Shown one piece after another: positions 11,529 to 21,083 of a DNA stretch of 64,000 nucleotides. The position numbers and the translations under genes were made by a program. Position 1 is the first letter of the stretch, and every line of letters starts with the position of its first letter. The stretch comes from Deltaproteobacteria bacterium (GTDB taxonomy: Bacteria; Myxococcota_A; UBA9160; SZUA-336). The notes beneath the pieces were generated by a model that worked only from the letters and a program-made list of their open reading frames with translations, was not told where the DNA came from and made no database searches. The DNA lies in assembly GCA_029261925.1 (NCBI GenBank), contig JAJDAJ010000091.1, positions 62,001 to 126,000 of the forward strand, read 5' to 3'.

Positions 11529-12239
11529 TTGTTCGAGAGCAAGGCGGCGGCGCGCGAGGCGGTCTGGGAGCGGCTCTCGGCCTCGGGCGCCGCGCGCTTT
11601 CCGTTCCCGCCCCACGGGCGCATCCCGAACTTCGCGGGCGCGCGGGAGGCGGCCGAGCGGCTCCTCGAGCACCCTGTGCTCGCGTCCGCCCGGCGCGTCA
11701 AGGTGAATCCCGACGCGCCCCAGCTTCCGCTGCGCGTGGCGCTGCTGCGCCGCGGGGTCCGCGTGTACGTGCCCACGCCGCGGCTGCGCGCCGGCTTCCT
11801 CGAGCTCGATCCCGGGCGCATCGATGCCGGTGACCTGCGGCGCGCCGCCAGCATCGCGGGCGCGGCGCGCCACGGCCGGCCGGTCCCGCTGCGCGAGCTG
11901 CCCGCCATGGATGCGGTGGTCGCCGGCTCCGTCGCGGTCACCGCGGCGGGCGCCCGCTGCGGCAAGGGCCACGGCTATGCCGACATCGAGTACGCGATCC
12001 TGCGCGAGCTCGGACACCCGCCCGTGCCCGTGGCCAGCACCATTCACGAGCTGCAGCTGGTGGAGGGCTTCCCGGCCGATCCGCACGACCTGGCGCTGCG
12101 GCTGATCGCCACGCCGGAGCGTCTGATCGAGGTCGATGCACCGGAGGCCGGGCCGTCGGGAATCGACTGGGACCTGCTCGACGACGACGCCCTCGACGCG
12201 ATGCCCGTGCTGCGCGAGCTGCGCCGGGGACCGGTATGA
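11529..12239 (+). CDS. 5-formyltetrahydrofolate cyclo-ligase family protein
   Basis: 'SVAVTAAGARCGKGHGYADIEYAILRELG' cyclo-ligase-like C-terminal motif. Confidence 0.75.
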   Translation: MFESKAAAREAVWERLSASGAARFPFPPHGRIPNFAGAREAAERLLEHPVLASARRVKVNPDAPQLPLRVALLRRGVRVYVPTPRLRAGFLELDPGRIDAGDLRRAASIAGAARHGRPVPLRELPAMDAVVAGSVAVTAAGARCGKGHGYADIEYAILRELGHPPVPVASTIHELQLVEGFPADPHDLALRLIATPERLIEVDAPEAGPSGIDWDLLDDDALDAMPVLRELRRGPV

Positions 12240-12288
12240 TGCGACGCGCGACGCTCCCGGAGCGCCGGGCGTCGCCGGAGGACGCGCC

Positions 12289-13155
12289 ATGCCCATGCCC
12301 GGCGACATCCCGATCATCGATCTGATGCTCGGCATCCCGCAGCCGCGACAGAAGGGCAGCTACGACTTCATGCGCCCGCTGCTGCGCGACCGCGAGAGCC
12401 TGGAGCAGTTCGACTTCCCGCCGCAGTACATGTTCAAGGACTTCCCGAAGGTCCCCGAGCAGTCGGACTACGTGCGCTACACGCTCGACCTGATGGACCG
12501 CTTCAACATCGAGAAGGCGCTGATCGGCATCCGCCACGACACCGAGATCTCGCTGCGCGCCCTTCGAGAGCATCCCGACCGCTTCGTCGGCTCCCTCGAC
12601 GTCGACCCCAATCGCGGCATGGAGGGCGTCAGCGAGCTGGTCGAGATGTACGAGAAGTACGGCATCAAGGCGGCGACGGGGTTTCCGGCCGGAATGTTCC
12701 CGCAGGTCCCGATCGGCGACGCGCGCTGGTACCCGATCTTCGCCAAGTGCGTGGAGCTCGACATCCCGCTGTGCTGCTGCATGGGCATCCCGGGGCCGCG
12801 CATTCCGGGGCTCGCACAGCACGTGGAGCAGCTCGACGAGATCTGCTGGTTCTTCCCGGACCTCAAGCTCGTGATGCGCCACGGCGCCGAGCCGTGGCAG
12901 GACCTGGCCGTGAAGCTGATGCTCAAGTGGCCCAACCTCTACTACTCGACCAGCGCCTTCGCGCCCAAGCACTACCCGGAGGCGATCGTGCACTTCGCCA
13001 ACACGCGCGGTGCCGACAAGATCCTGTACGCGGGCTACTTCCCCTCCGGCCTCACGCTCGAGCGGATCTTCTCCGACATGCCCCACGTGCCGTTCCGCGA
13101 CCATGTCTGGCCGAGGTTCCTGCGCGAGAACGCGGTCCGGGTGTTCGGGCTCTAG
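12289..13155 (+). CDS. Amidohydrolase family protein
   Basis: 'IPIIDLMLGIPQPRQKGSYDFMRPLLRD', 'LVMRHGAEPWQDLAVKLMLKWPNLYY', 'DKILYAGYFPSG'. Confidence 0.85.
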   Translation: MPMPGDIPIIDLMLGIPQPRQKGSYDFMRPLLRDRESLEQFDFPPQYMFKDFPKVPEQSDYVRYTLDLMDRFNIEKALIGIRHDTEISLRALREHPDRFVGSLDVDPNRGMEGVSELVEMYEKYGIKAATGFPAGMFPQVPIGDARWYPIFAKCVELDIPLCCCMGIPGPRIPGLAQHVEQLDEICWFFPDLKLVMRHGAEPWQDLAVKLMLKWPNLYYSTSAFAPKHYPEAIVHFANTRGADKILYAGYFPSGLTLERIFSDMPHVPFRDHVWPRFLRENAVRVFGL

Positions 13156-13162
13156 GGCCCGC

Positions 13163-13735
13163 TCAGCGGCTACCGCTCGCGAGGGCGCGCTCGAGCAGCA
13201 CCTCGGCGGCCTGGCGCGCGCGCTTGGCCGCCGCGTCGCCCCCGCTGCGCCACGCCTCGGCGATGGCGCCCTCGACCAGCAGCGCCAGTGCACCGGCGAG
13301 CGCGCGCCAGGGCCGGGCGCCCGTGGCGGCGCTCAGCGCCTCGAGCCGCTCGTGCAGCCGTGCCTTGTGCGCCACGGCCAGCGCGTGCGCCGGGTGCTCC
13401 GGGTCCGGGAACTCGGAGACGGCCCGCTGGAACAGGCAGCCGGCGAAGCCCGGATCCGCGAACCACTGCCCGAGCGCGTCGAACACGCACAGAAGCCGGG
13501 CACGCGGGTCGGGGGCGGACTGTACTGATCGATCCATCCAGTCAAGCCAGCGGCGGTTCCGCAGCTCCAGTGCGGCCAGGATCAGGGCGTCCTTCGAGCC
13601 GAAGTGATTGTACAGCGACATCCGGGCGACCCCGGCCTCCGCGAGGATGGCCTCGATGCCCACCGCATGGAAGCCCCGGCGGCAGAACAGCCGGATCGCC
13701 GCCTCCAGGAGCCGTTCTCGCGCGGCGAGTGCCAT
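13163..13735 (-). CDS. TetR/AcrR family transcriptional regulator
   Basis: 'RERLLEAAIRLFCRRGFHAVGIEAILAEAGVARMSLYNHFGSKDALI'. Confidence 0.93.
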   Translation of the reverse strand: MALAARERLLEAAIRLFCRRGFHAVGIEAILAEAGVARMSLYNHFGSKDALILAALELRNRRWLDWMDRSVQSAPDPRARLLCVFDALGQWFADPGFAGCLFQRAVSEFPDPEHPAHALAVAHKARLHERLEALSAATGARPWRALAGALALLVEGAIAEAWRSGGDAAAKRARQAAEVLLERALASGSR

Positions 13736-13769
13736 CGCCCCCGATGATACGCGCGTTCTGGTGAACTGT

Positions 13770-14390
13770 CTAGACCGATCTGTACAGAGCCAGTCCCTCG
13801 TGCCAGGCCAGGTACACCAGCAGCCCCGCGATCACCGCCGTCGCCCAGGGGTCGATGCTCTCCGCCACGTCCAGGGGGACCTGGGTGGCCAGCGCCACGC
13901 CCGCGACGCTGCCGGCGGCCAGACCGGTGGCCCGACCGAGGGCGGTCCCGATCCCGTCGCTGCGGGCGAAGCGCAGGGCGATGGCCGCGCTCACCGGGAC
14001 CGCGTGGAGCGTCAGGGCCAGGAGCATGCCCGCGTGCTCCCCCGCCGGGTGGACCAGCCCGCCGTAGGTGCCGAGCAGCACCCCGTCGATCAGGCGGTGC
14101 ACCACCAGCGCGGCGTAGCCGATCTCGACGCCGATCGCGTCGCGTCCCGTGTCGGGGCTCGCCCAGGCCAGCCCGGCCGAGAGCACCAGCGGCAGCGCGA
14201 AGGCGGCCAGGGCGGGTGCACCCAGGCTGTGCAGCGCCTCGGGCAGCAGGTGGCCGAGCCCGACCACGGCCGCGGCCAGCAGGGCCAGCACCTGAGCGGC
14301 GCGCACGCTCCGGCTGCGCTCCGGCCGCAGCAGGCCGAGCGCGGTACCCAGGGCGATCGCCCCCAGCGCGAGGAGGAGAGGCAGGATCAC
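13770..14390 (-). CDS. ZIP-like metal transporter family membrane protein
   Basis: ~206-aa multi-TM protein with 'GLGHLLPEAL', 'VVHRLIDGVLLG', 'LTLHAVPVSAAIAL'; GTG start; divergent ZIP motifs. Confidence 0.6.
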   Translation of the reverse strand: MILPLLLALGAIALGTALGLLRPERSRSVRAAQVLALLAAAVVGLGHLLPEALHSLGAPALAAFALPLVLSAGLAWASPDTGRDAIGVEIGYAALVVHRLIDGVLLGTYGGLVHPAGEHAGMLLALTLHAVPVSAAIALRFARSDGIGTALGRATGLAAGSVAGVALATQVPLDVAESIDPWATAVIAGLLVYLAWHEGLALYRSV

Positions 14391-14437
14391 GGGCGCGGCA
14401 GGGTAGCCCGCGCCGCTCTCCCGTGCGCGGGCCCGGC

Positions 14438-15874
14438 TCAGCCGCGGCGCTCGGCCTCGACCGCCTCCTGCACGCGCGTCCCGTGGAAGAACTCCGGGTT
14501 GGCTCCCGCCCAGAGCCTGACCGGGTTGCCGAAGACGAAGTCGCGGAAGTCGGCGGTCGAGAACAGTCCCTCGTCCACCAGCTCCCGGGCCTCCTCGAGG
14601 ACCCCGCGCATGTCGGGCACGTCCCAGTGGCCGATGTCGGAGCTGAACACGGCGTTCAGGCGCAGGCCGTGCGGGTTGCGGCGCGTGTCGAAGGCCGTGG
14701 CGTTGGACGGGTCGTCGGCCTCGCAGCCGAAGAAGAAGCTCTCGCGGAACACCCGCGCCACGTCGTCGGGCGAGCGCACGCCGCAAGCGGCGAACTCGTC
14801 GATCGCGTCGAGCGGCTCGTCGGGATTGGAGAGCGTCTGCAGTGCGTAGTCCAGCCGGTCGAGGCTCTCGTTGAACGCCCGCGGTCCGTACTCCTTGATC
14901 AGCTGCTCCAGCAGCGCGCGGTCGAGGTTCGCGGGGTTGTAGTGCTGGATGTGCTCGACGTTGCGCTTCTCCCAGTGGCCCAGGATGTCCGAGTACAGCG
15001 TCGCAGCCCAGGCGACCCCGCCCTCGAGGAAGGCGCAGCGCAGCTCCGGGAAGCGGCGCGGCACGCCGCTGAGGAAGAGCGAGCGGCAGATCGCGTCGCC
15101 CGCCGCGGCGAAGTTCCCGATGTGGTTGAACACGTAGGAGTGGCTGGCCGCGCGGCTGCCCCAGCCCATTCCGCCCGAGTGGAAGCTCGGCGCGATCCCC
15201 AGCTCGACGCACCTCGCCCAGACCGGGTCATAGTCGTGCGCGCTGTCCACGCCGTACGTGTCCATCCAGGTCATCGGCCGCGGCGAGTCGCCGGCCATCT
15301 CCAGCGGACGGTGCACGAAGCTCGGGAGCATGGCGACCTTCAGCTCCAGCTCTCCCACCGCGTGCTCGAGCTCCTCGATCGCCTCCTGCGGGGTGTGCAT
15401 GGGAATCGTCGCGACCGGCGCGAGTCGGTCCTCGAGGCCCGCGTAGTGCTCGGAGGCGTAGCGGTTGAACGCGCGGCAGCCGGCGCGGCGCACCTCCTCG
15501 TCCTCGAAGTTCCCGGGCATCAGGCCGTACGTGGGGTAGAGCACCGCGAAGTCGAGGCCGAGCTCGTCGAGGCGTTCGTACATCAGGCGCGGCAGCATCG
15601 CGGTCGCGCGGTCGACCGTGTTGCGCGCCGGCAGTCCCCACCACGGCGGGCGCATGAAGCCGGCGGCTCGACGCTGCTCGGGGGTGAGCTTCTTCCAGCC
15701 GAGCATCCGGTCCACCTGCTGGCGAAAGCGCTCCTCGACGCCGGGTCCGGCCTCCTCGCGAACCAGGTCGCAGACCAGCGGCAGGTACTCGATCAGGTGG
15801 CCGTCCGAATCGATCACCGGGTGATCGATCTGCTCGCGGATGCGGGCGGCGCCGGGGTTCGGGTGCTGGAGCAT
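14438..15874 (-). CDS. Amidohydrolase family protein (amidohydrolase 2 type, ~478 aa)
   Basis: 'HPVIDSDGHLIEYLPLV', 'APSFHSGGMGWGSRAASHSYVFNHIGNF', 'VFSSDIGHWDVPDM'. Confidence 0.9.
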   Translation of the reverse strand: MLQHPNPGAARIREQIDHPVIDSDGHLIEYLPLVCDLVREEAGPGVEERFRQQVDRMLGWKKLTPEQRRAAGFMRPPWWGLPARNTVDRATAMLPRLMYERLDELGLDFAVLYPTYGLMPGNFEDEEVRRAGCRAFNRYASEHYAGLEDRLAPVATIPMHTPQEAIEELEHAVGELELKVAMLPSFVHRPLEMAGDSPRPMTWMDTYGVDSAHDYDPVWARCVELGIAPSFHSGGMGWGSRAASHSYVFNHIGNFAAAGDAICRSLFLSGVPRRFPELRCAFLEGGVAWAATLYSDILGHWEKRNVEHIQHYNPANLDRALLEQLIKEYGPRAFNESLDRLDYALQTLSNPDEPLDAIDEFAACGVRSPDDVARVFRESFFFGCEADDPSNATAFDTRRNPHGLRLNAVFSSDIGHWDVPDMRGVLEEARELVDEGLFSTADFRDFVFGNPVRLWAGANPEFFHGTRVQEAVEAERRG

Positions 15875-15969
15875 GGGTCCTCCTGGGCTGCGCAGGGGCA
15901 GTATACGGACCCGGGGGCCGCGGCCGCGGCGACGGGTTCCCCGGGGAGGCCTGCTAGAATTCGCGGCCC

Positions 15970-16623
15970 GTGAACTTCTTCGGCCACGCCTGGATCGCGT
16001 CGCGCAGCCGCGCCGACGCCGCGTACGTGCTCGGCGCCATGCTGCCCGACCTGGCGCAGATGGCGGGCACGCGGCTCGGCGAGCCGCGGCACGCCGCGCT
16101 GCGGGAGGGCGTGGCCCTGCACCGCCGCACCGACTCCGTGTTCCACGGCACTCCGACCTTCGTGGCGCTGTACGCCCGCGCCGCCCGCGAGCTGCGCGGG
16201 CTGGGCCTGGCGCGCGGGATGTCGCGCGGCGCCGCCCACGTGGCGGTGGAGCTGCTGATCGACGGCGCGCTCGTGCTCGATCCGCACGCCGCGCGCGCCT
16301 ACGGCGCCGCGCTCGACGCCGCTGCGGACCCCCGCATCGACGCCGCGATCGCGTGGCCGCGGGAGTCGAGGCGCGTCTGGCGGGCGCTGCGGGATCGCCT
16401 GCGCCGCGGCGGGCCGCCGCTGGCCTACCGCGATCCGGCGCAGGTGGCGACGCGGGTCGCACGAGCCCTCGCGGGGAGGCCGCGGCTGGCGCTCGACGGG
16501 CACTCCGAGCGCGTGCTGCTGCACGAGGTCGCGCGCCTGCGCCCGATGGTGCTGGCGGAGCTGCCGCGCCTGATGCGCGACCTGGAGTCGGGCCTGCGCG
16601 AGCGGGCACCGGAGGTCGCGTGA
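15970..16623 (+). CDS. Hypothetical protein, possibly ACP phosphodiesterase (AcpH)-like
   Basis: N-terminus 'MNFFGHAWIASRSRADAAYVLGAMLPDL' resembles AcpH-like family; weak. Confidence 0.5.
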   Translation: MNFFGHAWIASRSRADAAYVLGAMLPDLAQMAGTRLGEPRHAALREGVALHRRTDSVFHGTPTFVALYARAARELRGLGLARGMSRGAAHVAVELLIDGALVLDPHAARAYGAALDAAADPRIDAAIAWPRESRRVWRALRDRLRRGGPPLAYRDPAQVATRVARALAGRPRLALDGHSERVLLHEVARLRPMVLAELPRLMRDLESGLRERAPEVA

Positions 16624-17627
16624 AGGTCGACCAGGGGGTCCTGGGCACCGACCTGGCCTCGGTGCCGGAGCGAGCGCGCCAGATCGAGGCCGACGGCTAC
16701 GACGGCCTGATCAGCGCCGAGATCAACAGCGAGCCGTTCTTCCCGCTCGTCCTGGCCGCCGAGCACACCGAGCGCATCGACCTGATCACCTCGATCGCCG
16801 TGGCCTTCGCGCGCAATCCCATGACGCTGGCGCAGGTCGGCCACGACCTGAACGCGTTCTCGCGCGGGCGCTTCGTACTGGGGATCGGCTCGCAGATCCA
16901 GGCGCACGTCACCAAGCGTTTCAGCATGCCCTGGTCGCGTCCCGCGGCGCGAATGCGCGAGTTCATCGGCGCCATGCGCGCGATCTGGAGCAGCTGGTAC
17001 GGCGGCGAGAAGCTCGCCTTTCGCGGCGAGTTCTACCGCCACACGCTGATGACGCCGATGTTCACGCCGCCCGATCTGAGCCACGGACCGCCGCGCGTGC
17101 TGCTGGCGGCCGTGGGGCCGCGCATGACCGAGGTCGCGGCCGAGGTCGCCGACGGGCTGATCGTGCACGCCTTCACCACGGAGCGCTACCTGCGGCAGGT
17201 CACGTTGCCGGCGGTCGAGCGCGGTCTCGAGCGCGCCGGCAAGCGCCGCGAGGACTTCGAGATCGTCTGCCCGGTGTTCACGCGGCTGGCCACCGACGCG
17301 CAGGCCTTCGAGGTGCAGACGCGGGCGCTGCGCGAGCAGATCGCGTTCTACGGCTCGACGCCCGCCTACCGGCCCGTGCTCGAGGCGCACGGCTGGGGAG
17401 AGCTGCAGACCGAGCTCAACCGGCTGTCCAAGCGCGGCAAGTGGGTCGAGATGGGCCAGCTGATCGAGGAGGACGTGATCGACGCGTTCTGCATCAGCTG
17501 CGAGCCGAAGCGCTTCGCGGACGTGGTCGCGGAGCGCTTTGCTGGCGCGCTGGACCGGCTGCTCGGGGTCCGCATCGACGATTCTGACGTGCGCCGCGAC
17601 CAGCTCGCGAAGCTGCGCGGGATCTGA
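16620..17627 (+). CDS. LLM class F420/FMN-dependent oxidoreductase (TIGR03617-like)
   Basis: GTGA overlap with upstream gene; 'ITSIAVAFARNPMTLAQVGHDLNAFSRGRFVLGIGSQIQAHVTKRFSMPWSRPAARMREFIGAMRAIW'. Confidence 0.9.
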   Translation: MKVDQGVLGTDLASVPERARQIEADGYDGLISAEINSEPFFPLVLAAEHTERIDLITSIAVAFARNPMTLAQVGHDLNAFSRGRFVLGIGSQIQAHVTKRFSMPWSRPAARMREFIGAMRAIWSSWYGGEKLAFRGEFYRHTLMTPMFTPPDLSHGPPRVLLAAVGPRMTEVAAEVADGLIVHAFTTERYLRQVTLPAVERGLERAGKRREDFEIVCPVFTRLATDAQAFEVQTRALREQIAFYGSTPAYRPVLEAHGWGELQTELNRLSKRGKWVEMGQLIEEDVIDAFCISCEPKRFADVVAERFAGALDRLLGVRIDDSDVRRDQLAKLRGI

Positions 17628-17633
17628 GCGCGC

Positions 17634-18440
17634 TCACTCGCCGGTGAACACCGGCTCCCGCTTCTCCATGAACGCGCGCGGTCCCTCGCGCGCGTCGCGC
17701 GAGCGGGTGACGCGGCCGGAGCACTCGGCCTCGATCTCGAAGGCGCGCGCGAGCGGCTCTCCGCTGGAGCGCAGCGCGGTCTCCTTGACCGCCGCGACCG
17801 CGAGCGGGCCATTGCGCGCGATGCTCCGCGCGATCTCGAGGGCGCGCTCCAGCAGCCGCGCGGGCTCGACGATCTCGTTGATCAGGCCCATGCGCAGGGC
17901 CTGCTGCGCCGACACCGGCTCGGCGGTGAGCAACAGCTGCATGGCGCTGGCCCAGGGGATCTGACGCGGCAGGCGCGCCATCGATCCGCCGCCGGGAACG
18001 ATGCCGCTGCGCGGCTCGGGCAGGCCGAAGCTGGCGTGCGGCGCAGCCACGCGGATGTCGGTCGCCAGCACCAGCTCGGTGCCGCCGCCGAGGGCCAGGC
18101 CGTTGACCGCCGAGACGATCGGCTTGTAGACGTCGTGGTCCTTGAGCAGGGCCACGCCCATGCGGTCCCTGCTCGCCAGCAGCGCGCGGTCCCACTCGTC
18201 GGCGGGCTCGCGCGCGCCGGTGAACAGCGGGATGAGCCGGCCGAGGTCGCCGCCGGCGCTGAAGGCACGCTCGCCCGCGCCGGTCAGGATCGCGCAACGC
18301 AGCTCCGGGTCGGTCTCGTACTCCGTCCAGGCCCCGGCCAGCTGCAGCGCCATCTGCGGCGAGATCGCGTTGAGCCGCTCCGGGCGGTTCATGGTCAGGA
18401 TCGCGACGCCGTCGCGGCGCTCGAGCAGGAGGTCGGGCAA
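17634..18440 (-). CDS. Enoyl-CoA hydratase/isomerase family protein
   Basis: 'VAILTMNRPERLNAIS', 'FSAGGDLGRL', 'VSAVNGLALGGGTELVLATDIRVAAPHASFGLPE'. Confidence 0.93.
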   Translation of the reverse strand: MPDLLLERRDGVAILTMNRPERLNAISPQMALQLAGAWTEYETDPELRCAILTGAGERAFSAGGDLGRLIPLFTGAREPADEWDRALLASRDRMGVALLKDHDVYKPIVSAVNGLALGGGTELVLATDIRVAAPHASFGLPEPRSGIVPGGGSMARLPRQIPWASAMQLLLTAEPVSAQQALRMGLINEIVEPARLLERALEIARSIARNGPLAVAAVKETALRSSGEPLARAFEIEAECSGRVTRSRDAREGPRAFMEKREPVFTGE

Positions 18441-18446
18441 GGCGCC

Positions 18447-18713
18447 TCAGATTCCCATCTGCGCGAGCGCGTTGGTGATGCGGGCGATCATGCTGGAGAG
18501 CTGCGGGTGCTCGGCCTCGAAGCCCGCGGCGGCCTCGTTCAGCCGGTCGAGCACGTCGGGTGAGCTCTCGTCGGTGCTCTCGAGCAGCGTCTCGATGTCG
18601 TCCATCACCCGGCGCAGCGAGTCCCGCGTGGCCTCGTCCACGCTCCGCGTGCCGGAGAGTTGCTCGTGCAGGTCCCGGAGCCGGTCTCTGAGCTCGTCGT
18701 CTTGCATCGCCAT
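18447..18713 (-). CDS. DUF4404 family protein
   Basis: 'LRDRLRDLHEQLSGT...VDEATRDSLRRVMDDIETLL...FEAEHPQLSSMIARITNALAQMGI'. Confidence 0.75.
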   Translation of the reverse strand: MAMQDDELRDRLRDLHEQLSGTRSVDEATRDSLRRVMDDIETLLESTDESSPDVLDRLNEAAAGFEAEHPQLSSMIARITNALAQMGI

Positions 18714-18751
18714 CTGCGGGGTATAGCTCAGGCGGGTCCGCGCCGCAGACC

Positions 18752-21001
18752 TCAGGGCGCGGCGTCGTGCGCGGCCAGGGCCGGCGCCTGCCAGCGCACG
18801 AAGATCGGCGACGCCCAGGCGCGCTCGGCCACGTCGGCCAGGCAGTCGTCGTCGGGTGGGGTCCGCGGATCGGAGTAGCAGGGCCGCGCCTCGACACAGC
18901 TTCCGTCCGCGTCGCGTACGCAGCGCAGCCCGCCGCCGTTGACGGCCGGTGTCGGCTCCTGGAGCACGCGCGCGTAGTAGATCACCTCGCGCCCGCCGGC
19001 CGCGAAGCCCGGATCCTCGAACTCCAGCGTGCAGCCGTCCGGGTCGGGCGGGCAGTCGTGTGCCAGCCAGGGGTCCTCGATCAGGCCGGCGACGGGCTCG
19101 TCGGGGCGCAGCTGCGGACGGATGCGCACGATCTCGATGCGCTCGATGCGCTGCCGGCGGTCGCCCGGGTGGTAGCACTCGCCGCGGCAGAGGTACTCCA
19201 GGCGCCCGGGCTCGAGCGCGGCCTGCGCGTGCTCGGGACAGCCCGGTTTCTGGACGAAGGCGCCGGCGGCACGCACGCGGAAGCGCGGGGTGCCGGCCAG
19301 CGTGACCTCCGAGCCCATCGGATGCGCGGCGCGGCCGGGCCCGTCGAGCAGGTCGAACCAGAGCAGGATCCGCGGCCCGCTGGTCGCGTAGACCTCGCGC
19401 TGCTCGAGGGCCTCCCAGAGCGCATCGCGGTCGCGAGCGCGGGCGTGCGCGGCGACCAGACCGCCGGTCATGAAGAACGATCCACCGCGCTCCTTGTCGA
19501 AGAACGTCGTCTCGGGGAAGGCAACGCTGACCGCGGAGCGCGGCACGGGCTCGGGCGACGGCTCGCCGCGCACGTACATGCGCTCGATCCACTTCTGGTC
19601 GCGCGGACCCTTCGCCTCGGTCATCTTGATGCGCTCGTACTCCTTGTAGCCGGTGCCGGGCCGCGCGGTGTGGTTGTCGCTCGATCCGATGAAGCCGAAT
19701 CGGAAGCGGCGCGGTGCGGCATCGCCGGCGTCGTCGAAGCTCGACAGCGCGAGCGCGTACTGGGCCGTCTGCGCGGGCCGGTAGTGGAACGCGGGCAGGA
19801 AGCAGTCGCGGCACTGCCCGCAGTCGAGCCAGTCCTCGACGCTCTCGCCCGAGACGGCCAGGTGACCGCCGGGGCCGAGGTCCATGTGGTACTCGCGTGC
19901 GCGACGCACGCGGTCCTCGCACTCCGCCGAGCCGGGATCCTCACAGCGCTCGCGGATCAGCTCCCCGGCGCGCCAGCAGCACGGCGTGTAGTCCGCGGTC
20001 GGCTCAGGGCAGACCAGCTCGCCGCTGGGGCCATGCACGGCCGAGCGCCACGGGCGGTACTCCTCCGAGTTCCCGTGCCCCGAGTAGATCTCGAACAGGC
20101 CCTGGCTCTCCGGCCGGTTCCGTGCCTCGAGCTGGTGGTCGTAGCTCGATCCAGGCGGCGTGTACCAGCCCCAGGCCGTGCCGTGCGGGATGATCAGGTG
20201 GTCGAAGCCCCACTGCTCGAGCTTGTCGGCCAGCTCGCCGGGGTGCATCGCGACCTCGCGGCAGTCGGCGGGCAGCTCGCGGGTGTCCACGCCGTCGGGG
20301 CAGCGCTCGGGAGCGCCGAGCTCCCGCATCACGGCGATCGCATCGAGGTACGGGCCGACGTTGGCCAGGTCGAACAGCGGCATCTTCAGCTGCTCGACGA
20401 ACATGCCGCGGTAGTCCATCACGCCCTCGAACGCCCGCGCGCTCGAGGCCGCGATCGGGCGCGCCGGGAGCTCGTCGTCGGCCGTTCCCCGGAGCACCAC
20501 GTTCTTGTGCCCGTAGTGATCCTCGGAGGTTCGCCCCACCTGGGTCCACTCCCAGCCCACGAGGCTGATCAGGTCCGGGCTGTCCGGATCGCCCGCGCGC
20601 GCGTTGCACTGGCGGATGCTCTCGCGCGTCTCCGCCCAGGCGCGCGGGCTGATCGTGCCCGCGTGGTCGTTGATGCTCCAGAAGTCCAGGTCCGCGCAGT
20701 AGCGCGCGAAGTCGCAGGCGTCGGCCGCGGGGTGCAGGCCCTCGCCCTGCATCATCGGCAGGCTGTTCATGAACGCGTCGTACGACCAGCTCGTGTGCAC
20801 GTGGAGGTCGCCGAAGAGGATCTGGCCGGCGTGCACGTCGAGCTCCGCCGCGCGCTGCGCCGCCGGCGCTGCCTGGCGCTCGGCCCGCGCCCGGACCACG
20901 GCGTCGGGCACGGCGGCGCCCTCGATCTCGCCCGGTCCCGGCGGACTGCCGCAGGCCGCGATCCAGACCATCAGCGCGATCGCCAGCGGCGTGCGCAGCA
21001 T
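18752..21001 (-). CDS. DUF3604 domain-containing lipoprotein
   Basis: Lipobox-like 'MVWIAACGS'; 'ILFGDLHVHTSWSYDAFMNSLPMMQGEGLHPAADACDFARYCADLDFWSINDHA'. Confidence 0.88.
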   Translation of the reverse strand: MLRTPLAIALMVWIAACGSPPGPGEIEGAAVPDAVVRARAERQAAPAAQRAAELDVHAGQILFGDLHVHTSWSYDAFMNSLPMMQGEGLHPAADACDFARYCADLDFWSINDHAGTISPRAWAETRESIRQCNARAGDPDSPDLISLVGWEWTQVGRTSEDHYGHKNVVLRGTADDELPARPIAASSARAFEGVMDYRGMFVEQLKMPLFDLANVGPYLDAIAVMRELGAPERCPDGVDTRELPADCREVAMHPGELADKLEQWGFDHLIIPHGTAWGWYTPPGSSYDHQLEARNRPESQGLFEIYSGHGNSEEYRPWRSAVHGPSGELVCPEPTADYTPCCWRAGELIRERCEDPGSAECEDRVRRAREYHMDLGPGGHLAVSGESVEDWLDCGQCRDCFLPAFHYRPAQTAQYALALSSFDDAGDAAPRRFRFGFIGSSDNHTARPGTGYKEYERIKMTEAKGPRDQKWIERMYVRGEPSPEPVPRSAVSVAFPETTFFDKERGGSFFMTGGLVAAHARARDRDALWEALEQREVYATSGPRILLWFDLLDGPGRAAHPMGSEVTLAGTPRFRVRAAGAFVQKPGCPEHAQAALEPGRLEYLCRGECYHPGDRRQRIERIEIVRIRPQLRPDEPVAGLIEDPWLAHDCPPDPDGCTLEFEDPGFAAGGREVIYYARVLQEPTPAVNGGGLRCVRDADGSCVEARPCYSDPRTPPDDDCLADVAERAWASPIFVRWQAPALAAHDAAP

Positions 21002-21083
21002 CTCGCTCCTCCCCTCCGGGTTCGCGTAGAGTGTGGCCCAGCGGAGATCGACACGGGGATCGGGCTTGAGCGGACGTCTGCTG

